NCBI RefSeq assembly: GCF_026013545.1
Contig: NZ_JAPDOG010000003.1
Span: forward strand, 1-64,000
DNA length: 64,000 bases
Source: Defluviimonas salinarum
Lineage (GTDB): Bacteria > Pseudomonadota > Alphaproteobacteria > Rhodobacterales > Rhodobacteraceae
Direction of reading: 5' to 3'
Position numbers and translations under genes: made by a program. The notes below the pieces were generated by a model that was not told the origin of the DNA, did not search any database, and saw only the letters and a list, made by a program, of their open reading frames with translations. Positions 27,166-36,362 of the stretch are shown one piece after another (position 1 is the first letter of the stretch; each line of letters opens with the position of its first letter).

Positions 27166-27657
27166 TCAGCGCCCCCGGCGCCACTCGTCGAGCGCGGGAT
27201 TGGCGTCGCGGGCGGTCGGCGCAACGTGCCGCGCGGCGGGGCTTTGCGGCGCCGATGCGGGCCGGTTGCGTAGGTAGTGCGCCTCGCGCGCGCCGAAGTA
27301 GAAGCCGACGATGGCGGCAAACAGCCACCAGAGCGGCTCGGGAACCGTCGAAAGGCCGGTCATGCGGCGCGCGAAGCCCTCCGGATCGACCATCGCATGG
27401 ACGAACAGGCCGATCGTGCCGAGTGCCAGCAGCGGCCGTGGCAGCCGGTTCAGCCCGTTCACGAAGCGGTTGAAAGCGCCGGGTCCGGCGCTCTGGAACT
27501 CCGTCCCGAATGCGTCGAGCGCGGCGAGATAGGCCGCCTGCCCCGCTTCCATCCGCTTCGTGGCATTCGGGGTGAAAACCTCCGCCACCGAGGTCGCCGC
27601 CTCGCCGATCGCCGTGGCGGCGGCCGGCGCGCCGAGGATTCGTCCGATCACGCCCAT
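27166..27657 (-). CDS. Holin of the GTA three-TM type
   Basis: A 163-residue membrane protein. An amphipathic N-terminus (GRILGAPAAATAIGEAATSV) is followed by helices at about 90-108 (LLALGTIGLFVHAMVD) and about 120-138 (PLWWLFAAIVGFYFGARE). The family is the alphaproteobacterial GTA holin (3TM). Holins release endolysin to the cell wall; in Rhodobacter capsulatus the holin/endolysin pair lyses cells to release gene transfer agents. It overlaps the endolysin by ten bases. The C-terminal 30 residues are polar and probably disordered. Confidence 0.82.
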   Translation of the reverse strand: MGVIGRILGAPAAATAIGEAATSVAEVFTPNATKRMEAGQAAYLAALDAFGTEFQSAGPGAFNRFVNGLNRLPRPLLALGTIGLFVHAMVDPEGFARRMTGLSTVPEPLWWLFAAIVGFYFGAREAHYLRNRPASAPQSPAARHVAPTARDANPALDEWRRGR

Positions 27658-28259
27658 GCCGCGGTCCTTTCGCGATGTTCGGCCTCGCTGAGGTGGAAGC
27701 GGGGCGCGATGAATGCCTCGGCACGGGTGATCCAGCCGCCCTTGCCGCCACTGCGGCGGCGGACGTACTTGCGGCTCGCCGGCCGCGCGTCGGCGAGCGC
27801 GTAGTAATGGTTGCGCCTTGCGATACCGTAGGCGTCGACGATCAGGTCCGGCGCCTCCTCGGCGGCACGGTGGGCGGCGGCGATGGTGCGCGGCCCGATC
27901 ACCCCGTCATCGGCCATCGCGTGGCCCATCTCGGTCAGGAGCCGCTGCAGGATCTTCACCGCGCTGGCGCCGGCATTGACATACATGTCGAAGACCGGCG
28001 GCTGCAGCACTTCCGGAAGGTCGTGGATGCGGGGACGGCGAAAGTAGTGCTCGACGAAGATCGCCACCGCCCGGTCGCGGCTGAGGCGCCGGACGTCGGC
28101 CTCGGTGACCCGCCCGTCGCCCGTCAGGTCGATCCCGAGCCGCTTCAGCGTGCGGATCGTGACCCCGTACTTCGTCGCCCCGCCGGGATCGTCGGGATCG
28201 TTCACATAGCCGCCCTCGCGGGCGACGATCTCTCTGGCGATGTCGGTGACGCTTCGCAT
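27648..28259 (-). CDS. Holin-associated N-acetylmuramidase (GH108 endolysin, GTA-type)
   Basis: A 203-residue peptidoglycan hydrolase. The catalytic Glu is in REGGYVNDPDDPGGATKYGV (residues about 14-33), the GH108 signature. The C-terminal part contains MYVNAGASAVKILQRLL and DGVIGPRTI, the peptidoglycan-binding-like segment usual in the family. There is no signal peptide, consistent with release by the holin encoded downstream. The start is ATG 28259 with GGGGAGAGG before it; a TTG five codons earlier is less likely. The ribosome-binding site sits partly in a small hairpin. Confidence 0.88.
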   Translation of the reverse strand: MRSVTDIAREIVAREGGYVNDPDDPGGATKYGVTIRTLKRLGIDLTGDGRVTEADVRRLSRDRAVAIFVEHYFRRPRIHDLPEVLQPPVFDMYVNAGASAVKILQRLLTEMGHAMADDGVIGPRTIAAAHRAAEEAPDLIVDAYGIARRNHYYALADARPASRKYVRRRSGGKGGWITRAEAFIAPRFHLSEAEHRERTAAWA

Positions 28260-28266
28260 GGCCTCT

Positions 28267-28282
28267 CCCCGCAAATCCGGGG
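28267..28282 (-). promoter_or_regulatory. Hairpin overlapping the endolysin ribosome-binding site
   Basis: Read on the minus strand, CCCCG-GATTTG-CGGGG forms a five-base stem whose 3' arm is the first part of the GGGGAGAGG ribosome-binding sequence of the endolysin gene. It could keep translation of the lysis gene low. The stem is short, so this is tentative. Confidence 0.4.
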
Positions 28283-28301
28283 AAAGGCTCGTTCGAAAAG
28301 G

Positions 28302-28760
28302 TTAATTCGTCGCGGGCTCAGCGTCCGGTTCGACATACATGCCCTGATCCTTCAGGGCGTCGATCACTTCCTTCGGCATGTAGGTCTCGTCATGCTTGGC
28401 GAGGATCTCGGTTGCCTCGAACGTGCCGTCGACGAGCTTGCCGGTCGCGACTACGCCCTCGCCCTCGCCGAAAAGGTCGGGCAGCACGCCCTCGTAGCGG
28501 ACCGGGATGACCGCGCCGCCGTCGGTGACGTTGAAGGTGATCGCGGCACCCTGGCCGCGTACGAGGCTGCCCTCCTCGACCAGCCCGCCGATGCGGAAGG
28601 TCTCGTTCGGGGCGGGTGCCTTCTCGGCCACTTCGGAGGGCGAGCGGAAATACTGCAGCGCGTCGGGTGCCGCGTAGTAGAAGGCCGCGAAGCTCGCCGC
28701 CATCGCCACCGCGGCGAGAACGAGTATCTGGATCCGGCGCTGTTTCTTCAATCCCTTCAT
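28302..28760 (-). CDS. ccmE: Cytochrome c maturation heme chaperone
   Basis: A 152-residue membrane-anchored heme chaperone. A basic N-terminus (MKGLKKQRR) leads into one helix (ILVLAAVAMAASFAAFYYA). The periplasmic OB-fold ends with the heme-binding segment LAKHDETYMP, where His123 covalently binds heme and Tyr127 is a ligand. CcmE passes heme from CcmC to the CcmF/H ligase. It stands alone here, next to argC with a 7-base gap, rather than within a ccm operon; this is common in Rhodobacterales. Confidence 0.95.
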   Translation of the reverse strand: MKGLKKQRRIQILVLAAVAMAASFAAFYYAAPDALQYFRSPSEVAEKAPAPNETFRIGGLVEEGSLVRGQGAAITFNVTDGGAVIPVRYEGVLPDLFGEGEGVVATGKLVDGTFEATEILAKHDETYMPKEVIDALKDQGMYVEPDAEPATN

Positions 28761-28767
28761 GGCCGCC

Positions 28768-29796
28768 TCACGGGAAGACCGGCGCGAGCATCAGCCCCGC
28801 CGTCTCGTCGAGCCCGAGCATCAGGTTGGCGTTCTGCACCGCCTGCCCCGAGGAGCCCTTGTTGAGGTTGTCGAGTGCCGCGACGACCAGCGCGCGGCCC
28901 GGCTTGCGGTCGCCGATCACGCCGATATGGCAGAAGTTCGAGCCCGCCACCGCCCCGGTCCCCGGCGCCTGGCCGAACGGCAGGACGGTGAGGAACGGCT
29001 CGGCGGCATAGCGCGCGGCGAGGGCTGCATGGATCGCCTCGGCCTCGCCCCGGACGTAGCAGGAGGCGAGGATGCCGCGCGACATCGGCACGAGGTGGGG
29101 GGTGAATATGATCTCCACCTTCCGCCCCGCGATGGCGCTGAACTCCTGGTCGAACTCGCCCAGGTGCCGGTGCTTGCCGCCCTGGCTGTAGCCGAGGACA
29201 TCGGTCTGGCGCTCGGTGAAGAGCATGTTTTCCTTCAAGCTGCGCCCGGCCCCGGAGATACCGTTCTTCAGGTCGCAGATGATCTCGTCGAGGTCGATGA
29301 GACCGGCCTCGATCAGCGGCCGAAGCGCGAATTGCACAGTCGCCGCATTGCAGCCAGTACCCGCGACGAGCCGCGCGGAGCGGATCTCGTCCCGGTAGAA
29401 CTCGGTCAGGCCGTAGACGGCCTCTTTCTGCAATTCGGTCGCCACATGCGGGGCACCGTACCACTTCTCGTAGGCCGCCGGATCGCGCAGACGGAAATCG
29501 GCGCCGAGATCGACGACCTTGACCGACGCCGGCAGGTCGCGCACCAGCGCCTGGCTGAGACCATGCGGAAGGGCCGCAAAGCACAGGTCGATCCTGGAAA
29601 AGTCGATCTGTTCTATGGTCGAGAGCGTGGGCAGCTTCAGGTGGCGTAGCTGCGGATAGACGCTCGCCATCTCCTGCCCGGCCTTGCGGTCGGCCGAGAG
29701 CGCCGCGATCTCCATCGCGGGATGGGTGGCGATGATCCGCACGAGTTCGGCGCCGGTATAGCCGGACGCGCCGAGGATCGCGATCTTGTGGGTCAT
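28768..29796 (-). CDS. argC: N-acetyl-gamma-glutamyl-phosphate reductase
   Basis: A 342-residue NADPH-dependent reductase for the third step of arginine synthesis. The dinucleotide fold is at the N-terminus ([16 protein letters not shown]). The probable catalytic Cys is in [12 protein letters not shown], where most ArgC proteins have a PGCYPT sequence. SGAGRS follows, and the C-terminal LGLDETAGL tail is as expected. The ATG at 29796 has CGGAGGT upstream, and the N-terminal extension in the longer open frame is discarded. ccmE follows on the same strand. Confidence 0.93.
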   Translation of the reverse strand: MTHKIAILGASGYTGAELVRIIATHPAMEIAALSADRKAGQEMASVYPQLRHLKLPTLSTIEQIDFSRIDLCFAALPHGLSQALVRDLPASVKVVDLGADFRLRDPAAYEKWYGAPHVATELQKEAVYGLTEFYRDEIRSARLVAGTGCNAATVQFALRPLIEAGLIDLDEIICDLKNGISGAGRSLKENMLFTERQTDVLGYSQGGKHRHLGEFDQEFSAIAGRKVEIIFTPHLVPMSRGILASCYVRGEAEAIHAALAARYAAEPFLTVLPFGQAPGTGAVAGSNFCHIGVIGDRKPGRALVVAALDNLNKGSSGQAVQNANLMLGLDETAGLMLAPVFP

Positions 29797-29998
29797 GGGG
29801 ACCTCCGGTCGGGTACGGGGTGCTTGATGTCCGAGTGAGGGGCGGCTTTCAACCGGATTCTTCGTGATCGGCGCCGGGGCCCGGCGTATCGAGGCTTCCT
29901 GCCAGGCTCGCCGTCGCGACGCGCCAAGAGACACTCCTGGATTTACGCTATGATCCGAATGGCCGTTCGGCCGATTCTCTTTACGGGAGGGCCATGCG

Positions 29999-30724
29999 AT
30001 GGAAAGCCGCACGCAGAAGTCTTTCACGGCATCCGACGGCATCCTCATCCGGTACCGGGTGGCGGGCGCCGGTCCGCCGGTCGTCCTTCTGCACGGCTTC
30101 AGCATGTCCTCCGAGATGTGGTGGCAGAACGGCGTCGCCGCGGCGCTCGCCGGGCGCTACCGGCTCCTCGCGCCGGACATGCGGGGCCACGGCGACAGCG
30201 ACAAGCCTCGTGACCCGGCGCGCTACGGCCGAACGCTGGTCACGGACGTCGCGGAGTTGATCCTCACCGAGGCGCCATCCGGCGCGCATATCGTCGGATT
30301 TTCCATGGGGGCGGAGCTCTCGCTGCCGCTCGCGGTCGACCACCCGGAGATCATCCGCTCGCTCTATCTGATCGGCTCGGGCTGGTCGCCCCCCGAGATC
30401 GTCGATGAATACCGGATCCACATGGACTGGGCGCGCGAACGTGCGGAGCAGGACGCCGCGAACGACCTCGACGCGCTTTCCGCGCTCGTGGACGCTGTGG
30501 AGGCGACGGTTGGGCTGCCGGAGGCGCAGATCGCCGCGCTCGACCTGCCGATGGCCGGGATTGCGGGCCAGCTCGACGTGGAGCGGCCTCATCTGGAACG
30601 GCTCGCACGCGCCCGGCCCGATTTCGACCTCGAGATCTTTCCGGGCGTCGATCACATGGGCTCGTGGAAAGATCCCCGGCTGCCGGGGCGGATCGGTGCC
30701 TTTCTCGATGCTCAGCCGCGCTGA
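29999..30724 (+). CDS. Alpha/beta hydrolase
   Basis: A 241-residue alpha/beta-fold hydrolase. The oxyanion-hole motif is [14 protein letters not shown] (residues about 29-42), the nucleophile elbow is GFSMGA (Ser near 99) and the catalytic His is in GVDHMGSW. An Asp is likely in the short linker before it but cannot be fixed. The protein is shorter than many esterases because the cap region is small. GGGAGG at 29985-29990 precedes the start. The substrate is unknown. It is convergent with murI. Confidence 0.8.
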   Translation: MESRTQKSFTASDGILIRYRVAGAGPPVVLLHGFSMSSEMWWQNGVAAALAGRYRLLAPDMRGHGDSDKPRDPARYGRTLVTDVAELILTEAPSGAHIVGFSMGAELSLPLAVDHPEIIRSLYLIGSGWSPPEIVDEYRIHMDWARERAEQDAANDLDALSALVDAVEATVGLPEAQIAALDLPMAGIAGQLDVERPHLERLARARPDFDLEIFPGVDHMGSWKDPRLPGRIGAFLDAQPR

Positions 30725-30801
30725 TCGGCGCGATTGGACAGGCTCCCTAGAAGCACCCGCCCGGAATCCGAACTGCGCGTCATCCGCAAGACAAATCCCC
30801 G

Positions 30802-31614
30802 TCAGGCCGCCTCGAAGCTGATCTTCCTGCGCAGGAACTGCGTGGCCTTGTTCGAAACACGTACGGGATTACCGGTCGTGAGGAACTTCGACACGGTGCC
30901 GGAGCCGAGGAAATCGGGATGGCGGTCGAGATAGTCCTTGAGGCTCGCGGCGACGAGTTTGGCCTGCGAATAGACCTTGACCTCCGGCCCGAGCGCGGCC
31001 TGGAAGGCCGGCTCCATCAGCGGGTAATGCGTGCAGCCGAGGATCGCCGCCTCGGGCTTCGGCATCCGCCGCAGAAGCGCCTCGACATGGGAGCGCACCA
31101 GCGCCTCGGCGAGGATCTCGTCGCCTTCCTCGATCGCGTCCACGACGCCGCCGCAGGGCTGCGCCTCGACATCGACGCCGATGGCACGGAAGGCCAACTC
31201 GCGCTGGAAGGCGCGGGAGGCCACCGTCGCAGGCGTGGCGAAGAGCGCCACATGCTTCACCTCGACCTCGCGCGGCGGCGAGTTGTCGCCCCATTGCCGC
31301 TCGGTCAGGGCCTCGATCATCGGGACGAAGACGCCGAGCACGCGCTTGTCCTTCGGCACCCAGGTCTCCTGCATCCGCTTCAGCGCGGCGGCCGAGGCGG
31401 TGTTGCAGGCAAGGATCACGAGGTCGCAGCCCTCGGCCCAGAGCCGCTCGACGCCTTTGCAGGTCAGGTTGAAGATGTCCTCGGCGTCACGCACGCCGTA
31501 GGGCGTATGGGCGTTGTCGCCGTAATAGACGAAGGCCACATCCGGCAGCGCCTCGGCGACGGCGTCGAGGACCGTGAGCCCGCCGAGACCCGAATCGAAG
31601 ATGCCTACCGCCAT
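30802..31614 (-). CDS. murI: Glutamate racemase
   Basis: A 270-residue cofactor-independent racemase making D-glutamate for peptidoglycan. It starts [16 protein letters not shown]. The two catalytic cysteines are in ILACNTASA (near residue 72) and ILGCTHYP (near residue 183), and [11 protein letters not shown] is the conserved substrate loop. The length is normal for MurI. It is monocistronic and convergent with the hydrolase gene. Confidence 0.95.
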   Translation of the reverse strand: MAVGIFDSGLGGLTVLDAVAEALPDVAFVYYGDNAHTPYGVRDAEDIFNLTCKGVERLWAEGCDLVILACNTASAAALKRMQETWVPKDKRVLGVFVPMIEALTERQWGDNSPPREVEVKHVALFATPATVASRAFQRELAFRAIGVDVEAQPCGGVVDAIEEGDEILAEALVRSHVEALLRRMPKPEAAILGCTHYPLMEPAFQAALGPEVKVYSQAKLVAASLKDYLDRHPDFLGSGTVSKFLTTGNPVRVSNKATQFLRRKISFEAA

Positions 31615-31773
31615 GCCCTGCCCCCTCCCCGCGCCGCAGCGTGAGCATGTGGCGCGGTGTTTATTCGTGAATTCAAGGCCATAGCCGAAAGGCGGTCATG
31701 ACCTTCCTATCCGTAACTCATACGTCGCTGTTCGACGGAAATCCATCGCCAGTTTGGAAGGCGAGCAAGGCCG

Positions 31774-31794
31774 CCCCGCCGCGCGGTGGCGGGG
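31774..31794. terminator. GC hairpin after the indolepyruvate oxidoreductase gene
   Basis: CCCCGCC (31774-31780) and GGCGGGG (31788-31794) form a perfect seven-base stem just past the stop at 31803 on the minus strand. It is followed on that strand by CGGCCTTGC without a clear T-run, so termination may be inefficient or Rho-assisted. The rest of 31615-31773 shows nothing coding. Confidence 0.5.
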
Positions 31795-31802
31795 TGGAAG
31801 AA

Positions 31803-34800
31803 TTACTCGGCAGCGGCCATCAGCGGCGCCCCGCCGGCGCGGATCGTCGCCAGCAGCTCCTCGCGCCGTTTGGCGGCGGCGCGCTGCGCGGCCTCCTTCA
31901 CCGGGCCGAAGCCGCGGACCTGCAGCGGCAGCTCGGCGAGCGCGATCGCCGCGTCGAGCGTCTCTGGCCGGACCTTGGGAAGGACTTCGGCCATGTCCTT
32001 TTCGTACTCGGCGATCAGCGCCCGCTCCATCCGCCGCTCGGCCGAGCGGCCGAAGATGTCGAGCGGCGTGCCGCGCAGGCCTTTCAGCTTCGCGAGCATC
32101 CGGAAGGCCCGGAGCATGCCGGCCCCGTATTCGCGCTTGGCAGGTCGGCCGTTCTTGCCCTCGCGCGAGAAGATCGGCGGGGCGAGGTGGAAGGTCATCT
32201 CGAAATCACCGCCGAACTCGGCACGGGCTTTGTCGGCGGTTTCGAGATGGAGCCGCGCGACCTCGTACTCGTCCTTGTAGGCCAGGAGCTTGTGATAGCC
32301 GAGCGCCACCGCCTCGCGCATGTCGGCGGGCGCCGCATCGACGAGCTTGCGGTAACGGCGGGCGTAGCGGGCGCTCTGGTAGGCGACGAGATGCTCGGCG
32401 CGGAAGGTGATCCGCTCCTCGAGCGTCATCGGCTTCGCGTCCGGCTCCTGGGTCCACTCCGCCGTCTCGGCGGGGCGTTCGGCGGCCCAGCGGCCGATCT
32501 CGAAGGCGCGCAGGTTGCCCTTCACGGCCGCACCGTTGAGCTCGATCGCCTGGCGGATCGCGTCGGCAGAGAGCGGCACGAGGCCCATTTGCCACGCAGC
32601 GCCGAGGATCAGCATGTTGGAGTAGATCGAGTCCCCCATCAGCTTCTTGGCGAGTACCGACGCGTCGAGGAAACTCACCCGGTCGCGGAGCCGCGCCTCG
32701 ATCGAGAGCTTCAGCCCCTCGGTCGGCAGATGGAAGTCGCGGTTGCGGGTGAAGGCGCCGGTGATGATCTCGTGCGCGTTCACCACCGCGCCGGTGCGGC
32801 CGGTCTTCATCAGGCCGAGCACCTTGGCGCCGCCGGTAACCACGAGATCGCCGCCGATCACGCAGTCGGCCTCGCCGGCCGCGACCCGGATCCCGTTGAT
32901 GTCGGAGGGTTTCTCGGCGAGGCGTAGGTGGATGTTCACCGCGCCGCCCTTCTGGGCGAGGCCGGCCATCTCCATCATGCCCGCGCCCTTGCCGTCGAGC
33001 TGCGCGGCCTGCGCGAGCACCGCGCCGATGGTCACCACGCCGGTGCCGCCGACGCCGGTGATCAGCACGTTGTAGGTGCCATTGATCGCAGGCAGCACCG
33101 GCGCGGGCAGGTCGGGCAGCGCAAAGTCGGCGGCCGCGGCCTTCTTCACCTCGGCGCCCTTCAGCGTCACGAAGGAGGGGCAGAAGCCGTCGAGGCAGGA
33201 GAAGTCCTTGTTGCACGACGACTGGTCGATGGCGCGCTTGCGGCCAAGCTCCGTCTCCACCGGCACGATCGACACGCAGTTCGACTGGATGCCGCAATCG
33301 CCGCAGCCCTCGCAGATGTCGGTGTTGATGAAAACGCGCTTGTCGACGTCGGGGAAGGTGCCGCGCTTCCGGCGCCGGCGTTTCTCGGCCGCACAGGTCT
33401 GGACATAGACGATGACCGACACGCCCTTGGTCTTGCGGAACTTCTCCTGCACCTCGGGCAGCCCGTCGCGGGTGTGGATCTCGATTCCCTTGGGAAGTTT
33501 CGAAAGATCCACGTCCTCCTTCTCGTCATAGACGAAGGCGATGTGCTCGACGCCCATCGCCTGGACCTCGCGGACGATGCGGTCGGCGGAAAGCTCGCCC
33601 TCGTTCGGCTGGCCGCCGGTCATCGCCACGGCGTCGTTGAAGAGGATCTTGTAGGTGATGTTGGTCTTGGCGGCCAACGCCGCGCGGATCGCGAGCGAGC
33701 CGGAATGGTTGTAGGTGCCGTCGCCGAGGTTCTGGAACACATGCTCGGTCTTCGAGAACGGCGCCTGGCCGATCCAGTTCACGCCCTCGCCGCCCATCTG
33801 CGTGGGCCAGAGCGTGTCGCGGTCCATCCAGACCGCCATGAAGTGGCAGCCGATGCCGGAATAGGCGATCGAGCCCTCGGGCACCTTGGTCGAGGTGTTG
33901 TGCGGGCAGCCCGAGCAGAAATAGGGTGTGCGCTGCGCCAGTTCCGGCACGTTGTCGGCGCGCCGCGCCGCCGCCACCTCTTCGAGCGCCGCGCGCATGT
34001 GGTCGGTCGCCCTGCCCTCCTCGATCAGGATCTGGCCGAGCTTCTCGGCGATCATCGCGGGGTCGAGCGCGTAGCGGGTCGGGAACAGCTCCTCGCCGTA
34101 GTTGCCCTTTTTCCAGCCATAGACCCGGCGCCCCTGGCGGTCGTCGAAGATCGATTCCTTGACCTGGACCTCGATCAGCTTGCGCTTCTCCTCGACCACG
34201 ACGACGAGGTCGAGCCCCTCGGCCCAGTCGTGGAAGCCCTTCATGTCCAAGGGCCAGGTCTGGCCGACCTTGTAGGTGGTGATCCCGAGCTTCTCTGCCT
34301 CGGCGGCGTCGATGCCGAGCATCTGGAAGGCGTGCATCAGGTCGAGCCAGTTCTTGCCCGCCGAGACGATGCCGATCTTGGCGCCCGGCTTGCCCCAGAC
34401 CCGGCGGTCGATGCCGTTGGCGCGGGCGAAGGCCTCGGCCGCGTGGCGCTTGTAGTCGATCATCCGGATTTCCTGCTGGACCGGATTGTCGCCGAGCCGG
34501 ATGTTGAGCCCGCCTTCGGGCATCCGGAACTCCGGTTCGACGAAAGAGAGGCGGAACGGATCGCCATCGACGACGGCGGTCGCCTCGGCGGTGTCCTTCA
34601 TGGTCTTGAGACCGACCCAGACGCCGGCGTAGCGGGAAAGCGCCCAGCCGTAGAGGCCGAAGTCGAGGAGTTCCTGCACGCCGGCCGGGCTCACCACCGG
34701 CATGTAGACATCGACCAGCGCCCAGTCGGACTGGTGCAGCGTGAGCGAGCTTTCGGCGGTGTGGTCGTCGCCCATCGCCATCAGCACGCCGCCATGTTTC

Positions 34801-35204
34801 GACGTGCCGGCAAGGTTGGCGTGGCGCATTACGTCGCCGGTGCGGTCGACCCCCGGCCCCTTGCCGTACCAGAGCGAGAAGACTCCGTCATACTTGCCCT
34901 CGCCGCGAAGCTCGGTCTGCTGGGTGCCCCAGATCGCGGTCGCGGCGAGATCCTCGTTCAGGCCCGGCTCGAACCGGATGTCGTTCGCCAGAAGCAGCTT
35001 CTTCGCCTTGGCCATGTTGAGGTCGACCCCGCCAAGGGGCGAGCCGCGATAGCCCGAGACATAGCCGGCCGTGTTCAGTCCCGCCGTCCGGTCACGCTCC
35101 TTCTGCATCAGCATGAGCCGGACGAGCGCCTGCGTTCCGTTCAGGAGGACCGGCGATTTTGCCAGGTCGTATCGGTCATTGAGGGTGATTTCCGGCTTCG
35201 ACAT
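31803..35204 (-). CDS. Indolepyruvate:ferredoxin oxidoreductase, single-chain type
   Basis: A 1133-residue fused 2-oxoacid:ferredoxin oxidoreductase. It oxidatively decarboxylates aromatic (and probably branched) 2-oxoacids to acyl-CoA plus reduced ferredoxin. The order is: N-terminal pyrimidine-binding domain (GYRGSPLGGVD), TPP/Fe-S region with YFCSGCPHNTST and NLGDGTYNHSG, a cluster region CEGCGDCGIQSNC (near residue 630), then the gamma domain with GVGGTGVVTIG (near residue 710) and a DUF6537-type C-terminus. This one-polypeptide form is typical of aerobic proteobacteria that degrade phenylalanine, tyrosine or tryptophan via arylpyruvates. The ATG at 35204 has GGGGAGGAG upstream. It is divergent from a LysR gene. 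Confidence 0.92.
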   Translation of the reverse strand: MSKPEITLNDRYDLAKSPVLLNGTQALVRLMLMQKERDRTAGLNTAGYVSGYRGSPLGGVDLNMAKAKKLLLANDIRFEPGLNEDLAATAIWGTQQTELRGEGKYDGVFSLWYGKGPGVDRTGDVMRHANLAGTSKHGGVLMAMGDDHTAESSLTLHQSDWALVDVYMPVVSPAGVQELLDFGLYGWALSRYAGVWVGLKTMKDTAEATAVVDGDPFRLSFVEPEFRMPEGGLNIRLGDNPVQQEIRMIDYKRHAAEAFARANGIDRRVWGKPGAKIGIVSAGKNWLDLMHAFQMLGIDAAEAEKLGITTYKVGQTWPLDMKGFHDWAEGLDLVVVVEEKRKLIEVQVKESIFDDRQGRRVYGWKKGNYGEELFPTRYALDPAMIAEKLGQILIEEGRATDHMRAALEEVAAARRADNVPELAQRTPYFCSGCPHNTSTKVPEGSIAYSGIGCHFMAVWMDRDTLWPTQMGGEGVNWIGQAPFSKTEHVFQNLGDGTYNHSGSLAIRAALAAKTNITYKILFNDAVAMTGGQPNEGELSADRIVREVQAMGVEHIAFVYDEKEDVDLSKLPKGIEIHTRDGLPEVQEKFRKTKGVSVIVYVQTCAAEKRRRRKRGTFPDVDKRVFINTDICEGCGDCGIQSNCVSIVPVETELGRKRAIDQSSCNKDFSCLDGFCPSFVTLKGAEVKKAAAADFALPDLPAPVLPAINGTYNVLITGVGGTGVVTIGAVLAQAAQLDGKGAGMMEMAGLAQKGGAVNIHLRLAEKPSDINGIRVAAGEADCVIGGDLVVTGGAKVLGLMKTGRTGAVVNAHEIITGAFTRNRDFHLPTEGLKLSIEARLRDRVSFLDASVLAKKLMGDSIYSNMLILGAAWQMGLVPLSADAIRQAIELNGAAVKGNLRAFEIGRWAAERPAETAEWTQEPDAKPMTLEERITFRAEHLVAYQSARYARRYRKLVDAAPADMREAVALGYHKLLAYKDEYEVARLHLETADKARAEFGGDFEMTFHLAPPIFSREGKNGRPAKREYGAGMLRAFRMLAKLKGLRGTPLDIFGRSAERRMERALIAEYEKDMAEVLPKVRPETLDAAIALAELPLQVRGFGPVKEAAQRAAAKRREELLATIRAGGAPLMAAAE

Positions 35205-35239
35205 CTGCTCCTCCCCGCTGTTCGAGCGCAGCTCCATTA

Positions 35240-35287
35240 TAGGTCAAAAACACTGACCTACAAAGCCTCTTTTTTCTGACCGGTCAG
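35240..35287. promoter_or_regulatory. Four TGACC/GGTCA half-sites between the oxidoreductase and lysR genes
   Basis: TAGGTCA-N7-TGACCTA (35240-35260) is a perfect inverted repeat, and CTGACCGGTCAG (35276-35287) is a perfect 12-base palindrome 15 bases further on. Together they give four TGACC half-sites in 48 bases, close to the oxidoreductase start. The form is more like a TetR/GntR-type operator than a LysR T-N11-A box. Confidence 0.65.
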
Positions 35288-35379
35288 ACGACTATATCCC
35301 CTTTTCCCTTGGGTTTTGCTTTCGCGGCCAGCGCAATTCGGCCATAAAGCGGGGGCCGAAATCGACAGAAAGATACGGT

Positions 35380-36285
35380 ATGGACTGGGACAAGCTCAGA
35401 ATATTTCACGCGGTGGCGGATGCCGGCAGCCTGACCCATGCGGGCGAGGCGCTGCACCTATCGCAGTCGGCGGTGAGCCGGCAGATCCGCGCGCTCGAGG
35501 AGAGCCTGAACACGACCCTGTTTCACCGCCACGCGCGGGGACTGATTCTCACCGAGCAGGGCGAGCTTCTGTTCGACGCCACCTCGTCGATGAACAAGCG
35601 GCTGGAAACGGCGGCTGCGCGGATCCGCGACAGCGAGGACGAGGTCTTCGGCGAGCTTCGCGTCACCACGACGACCGGGTTCGGCACGCTCTGGCTCGCG
35701 CCGCGGCTCGGCAAGCTCTATGAACGCTATCCCGACCTCAAGATCGAGCTGATGCTCGAGGAGCGCGTCCTCGACCTGCCGATGCGCGAGGCCGACGTCG
35801 CGATCCGCATGAAGGAGCCCTCGCAGGCCGACCTGATCCGGCGGCGGCTGATGAACATAAGGATGCGGCTCTACGCCTCGCCGGACTACCTCGCCGCGGC
35901 CGGCACGCCGACCGAGGTCGAGGATCTCGCGAGCCACCGGCTGGTCAGCCAGAGCCCCACCGCCCCCCAGGTCTCGGCCGGCGCGACGCTGGTCCAGTGG
36001 TTGTTGTCGAACGACATCCGCTCGACGCTCGCCGTGAACAACTATTACGGCGTGCTGCAGGCGGTGCTCTGCAATCTCGGGATCGGCGTCCTGCCCGACT
36101 ACCTTACCGAGGACTTCCCCAACCTCGTCCGGGTGCTGCCGGAGGTGGAATCGAGCGAGGTTCCGGTCTTCCTCGCCTATCCCGAGGAATTGCGGCAGTC
36201 GAAAAGGGTCGCCGCCTTCCGCGACTTCGTGCTGGAAGAAATCATCAGCTACCGCCGCCAGCAATCCGACGGGGCGGCAATCTGA
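35380..36285 (+). CDS. LysR family transcriptional regulator
   Basis: A 301-residue LysR regulator. The helix-turn-helix is at residues about 4-62 (LRIFHAVADAGSLTHAGEAL, then LSQSAVSRQIRALEE). The effector domain contains TTTTGFGTLWLAPRLGKLYE and MREADVAIRMKEPSQADLI, typical of the large GcvA/AmpR-like branch. It is divergent from the indolepyruvate oxidoreductase gene, which is its most likely target, although the intergenic palindromes do not look like a classic LysR site. The ligand is unknown. Confidence 0.85.
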   Translation: MDWDKLRIFHAVADAGSLTHAGEALHLSQSAVSRQIRALEESLNTTLFHRHARGLILTEQGELLFDATSSMNKRLETAAARIRDSEDEVFGELRVTTTTGFGTLWLAPRLGKLYERYPDLKIELMLEERVLDLPMREADVAIRMKEPSQADLIRRRLMNIRMRLYASPDYLAAAGTPTEVEDLASHRLVSQSPTAPQVSAGATLVQWLLSNDIRSTLAVNNYYGVLQAVLCNLGIGVLPDYLTEDFPNLVRVLPEVESSEVPVFLAYPEELRQSKRVAAFRDFVLEEIISYRRQQSDGAAI

Positions 36286-36362
36286 AGTTGAAGTGAGGCA
36301 TGATGGCAACGCATAGCCGCCATGCTTCCCCTACGGCATCTTTTCCCTTGATCGCTCCGCCT

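Noticed and set aside
32928-35279. A 783-codon open frame on the plus strand opposite the indolepyruvate oxidoreductase
   Set aside because: It is antisense to a clearly homologous 1133-residue enzyme and has the His/Asp/Arg-rich composition of a GC-rich shadow frame.
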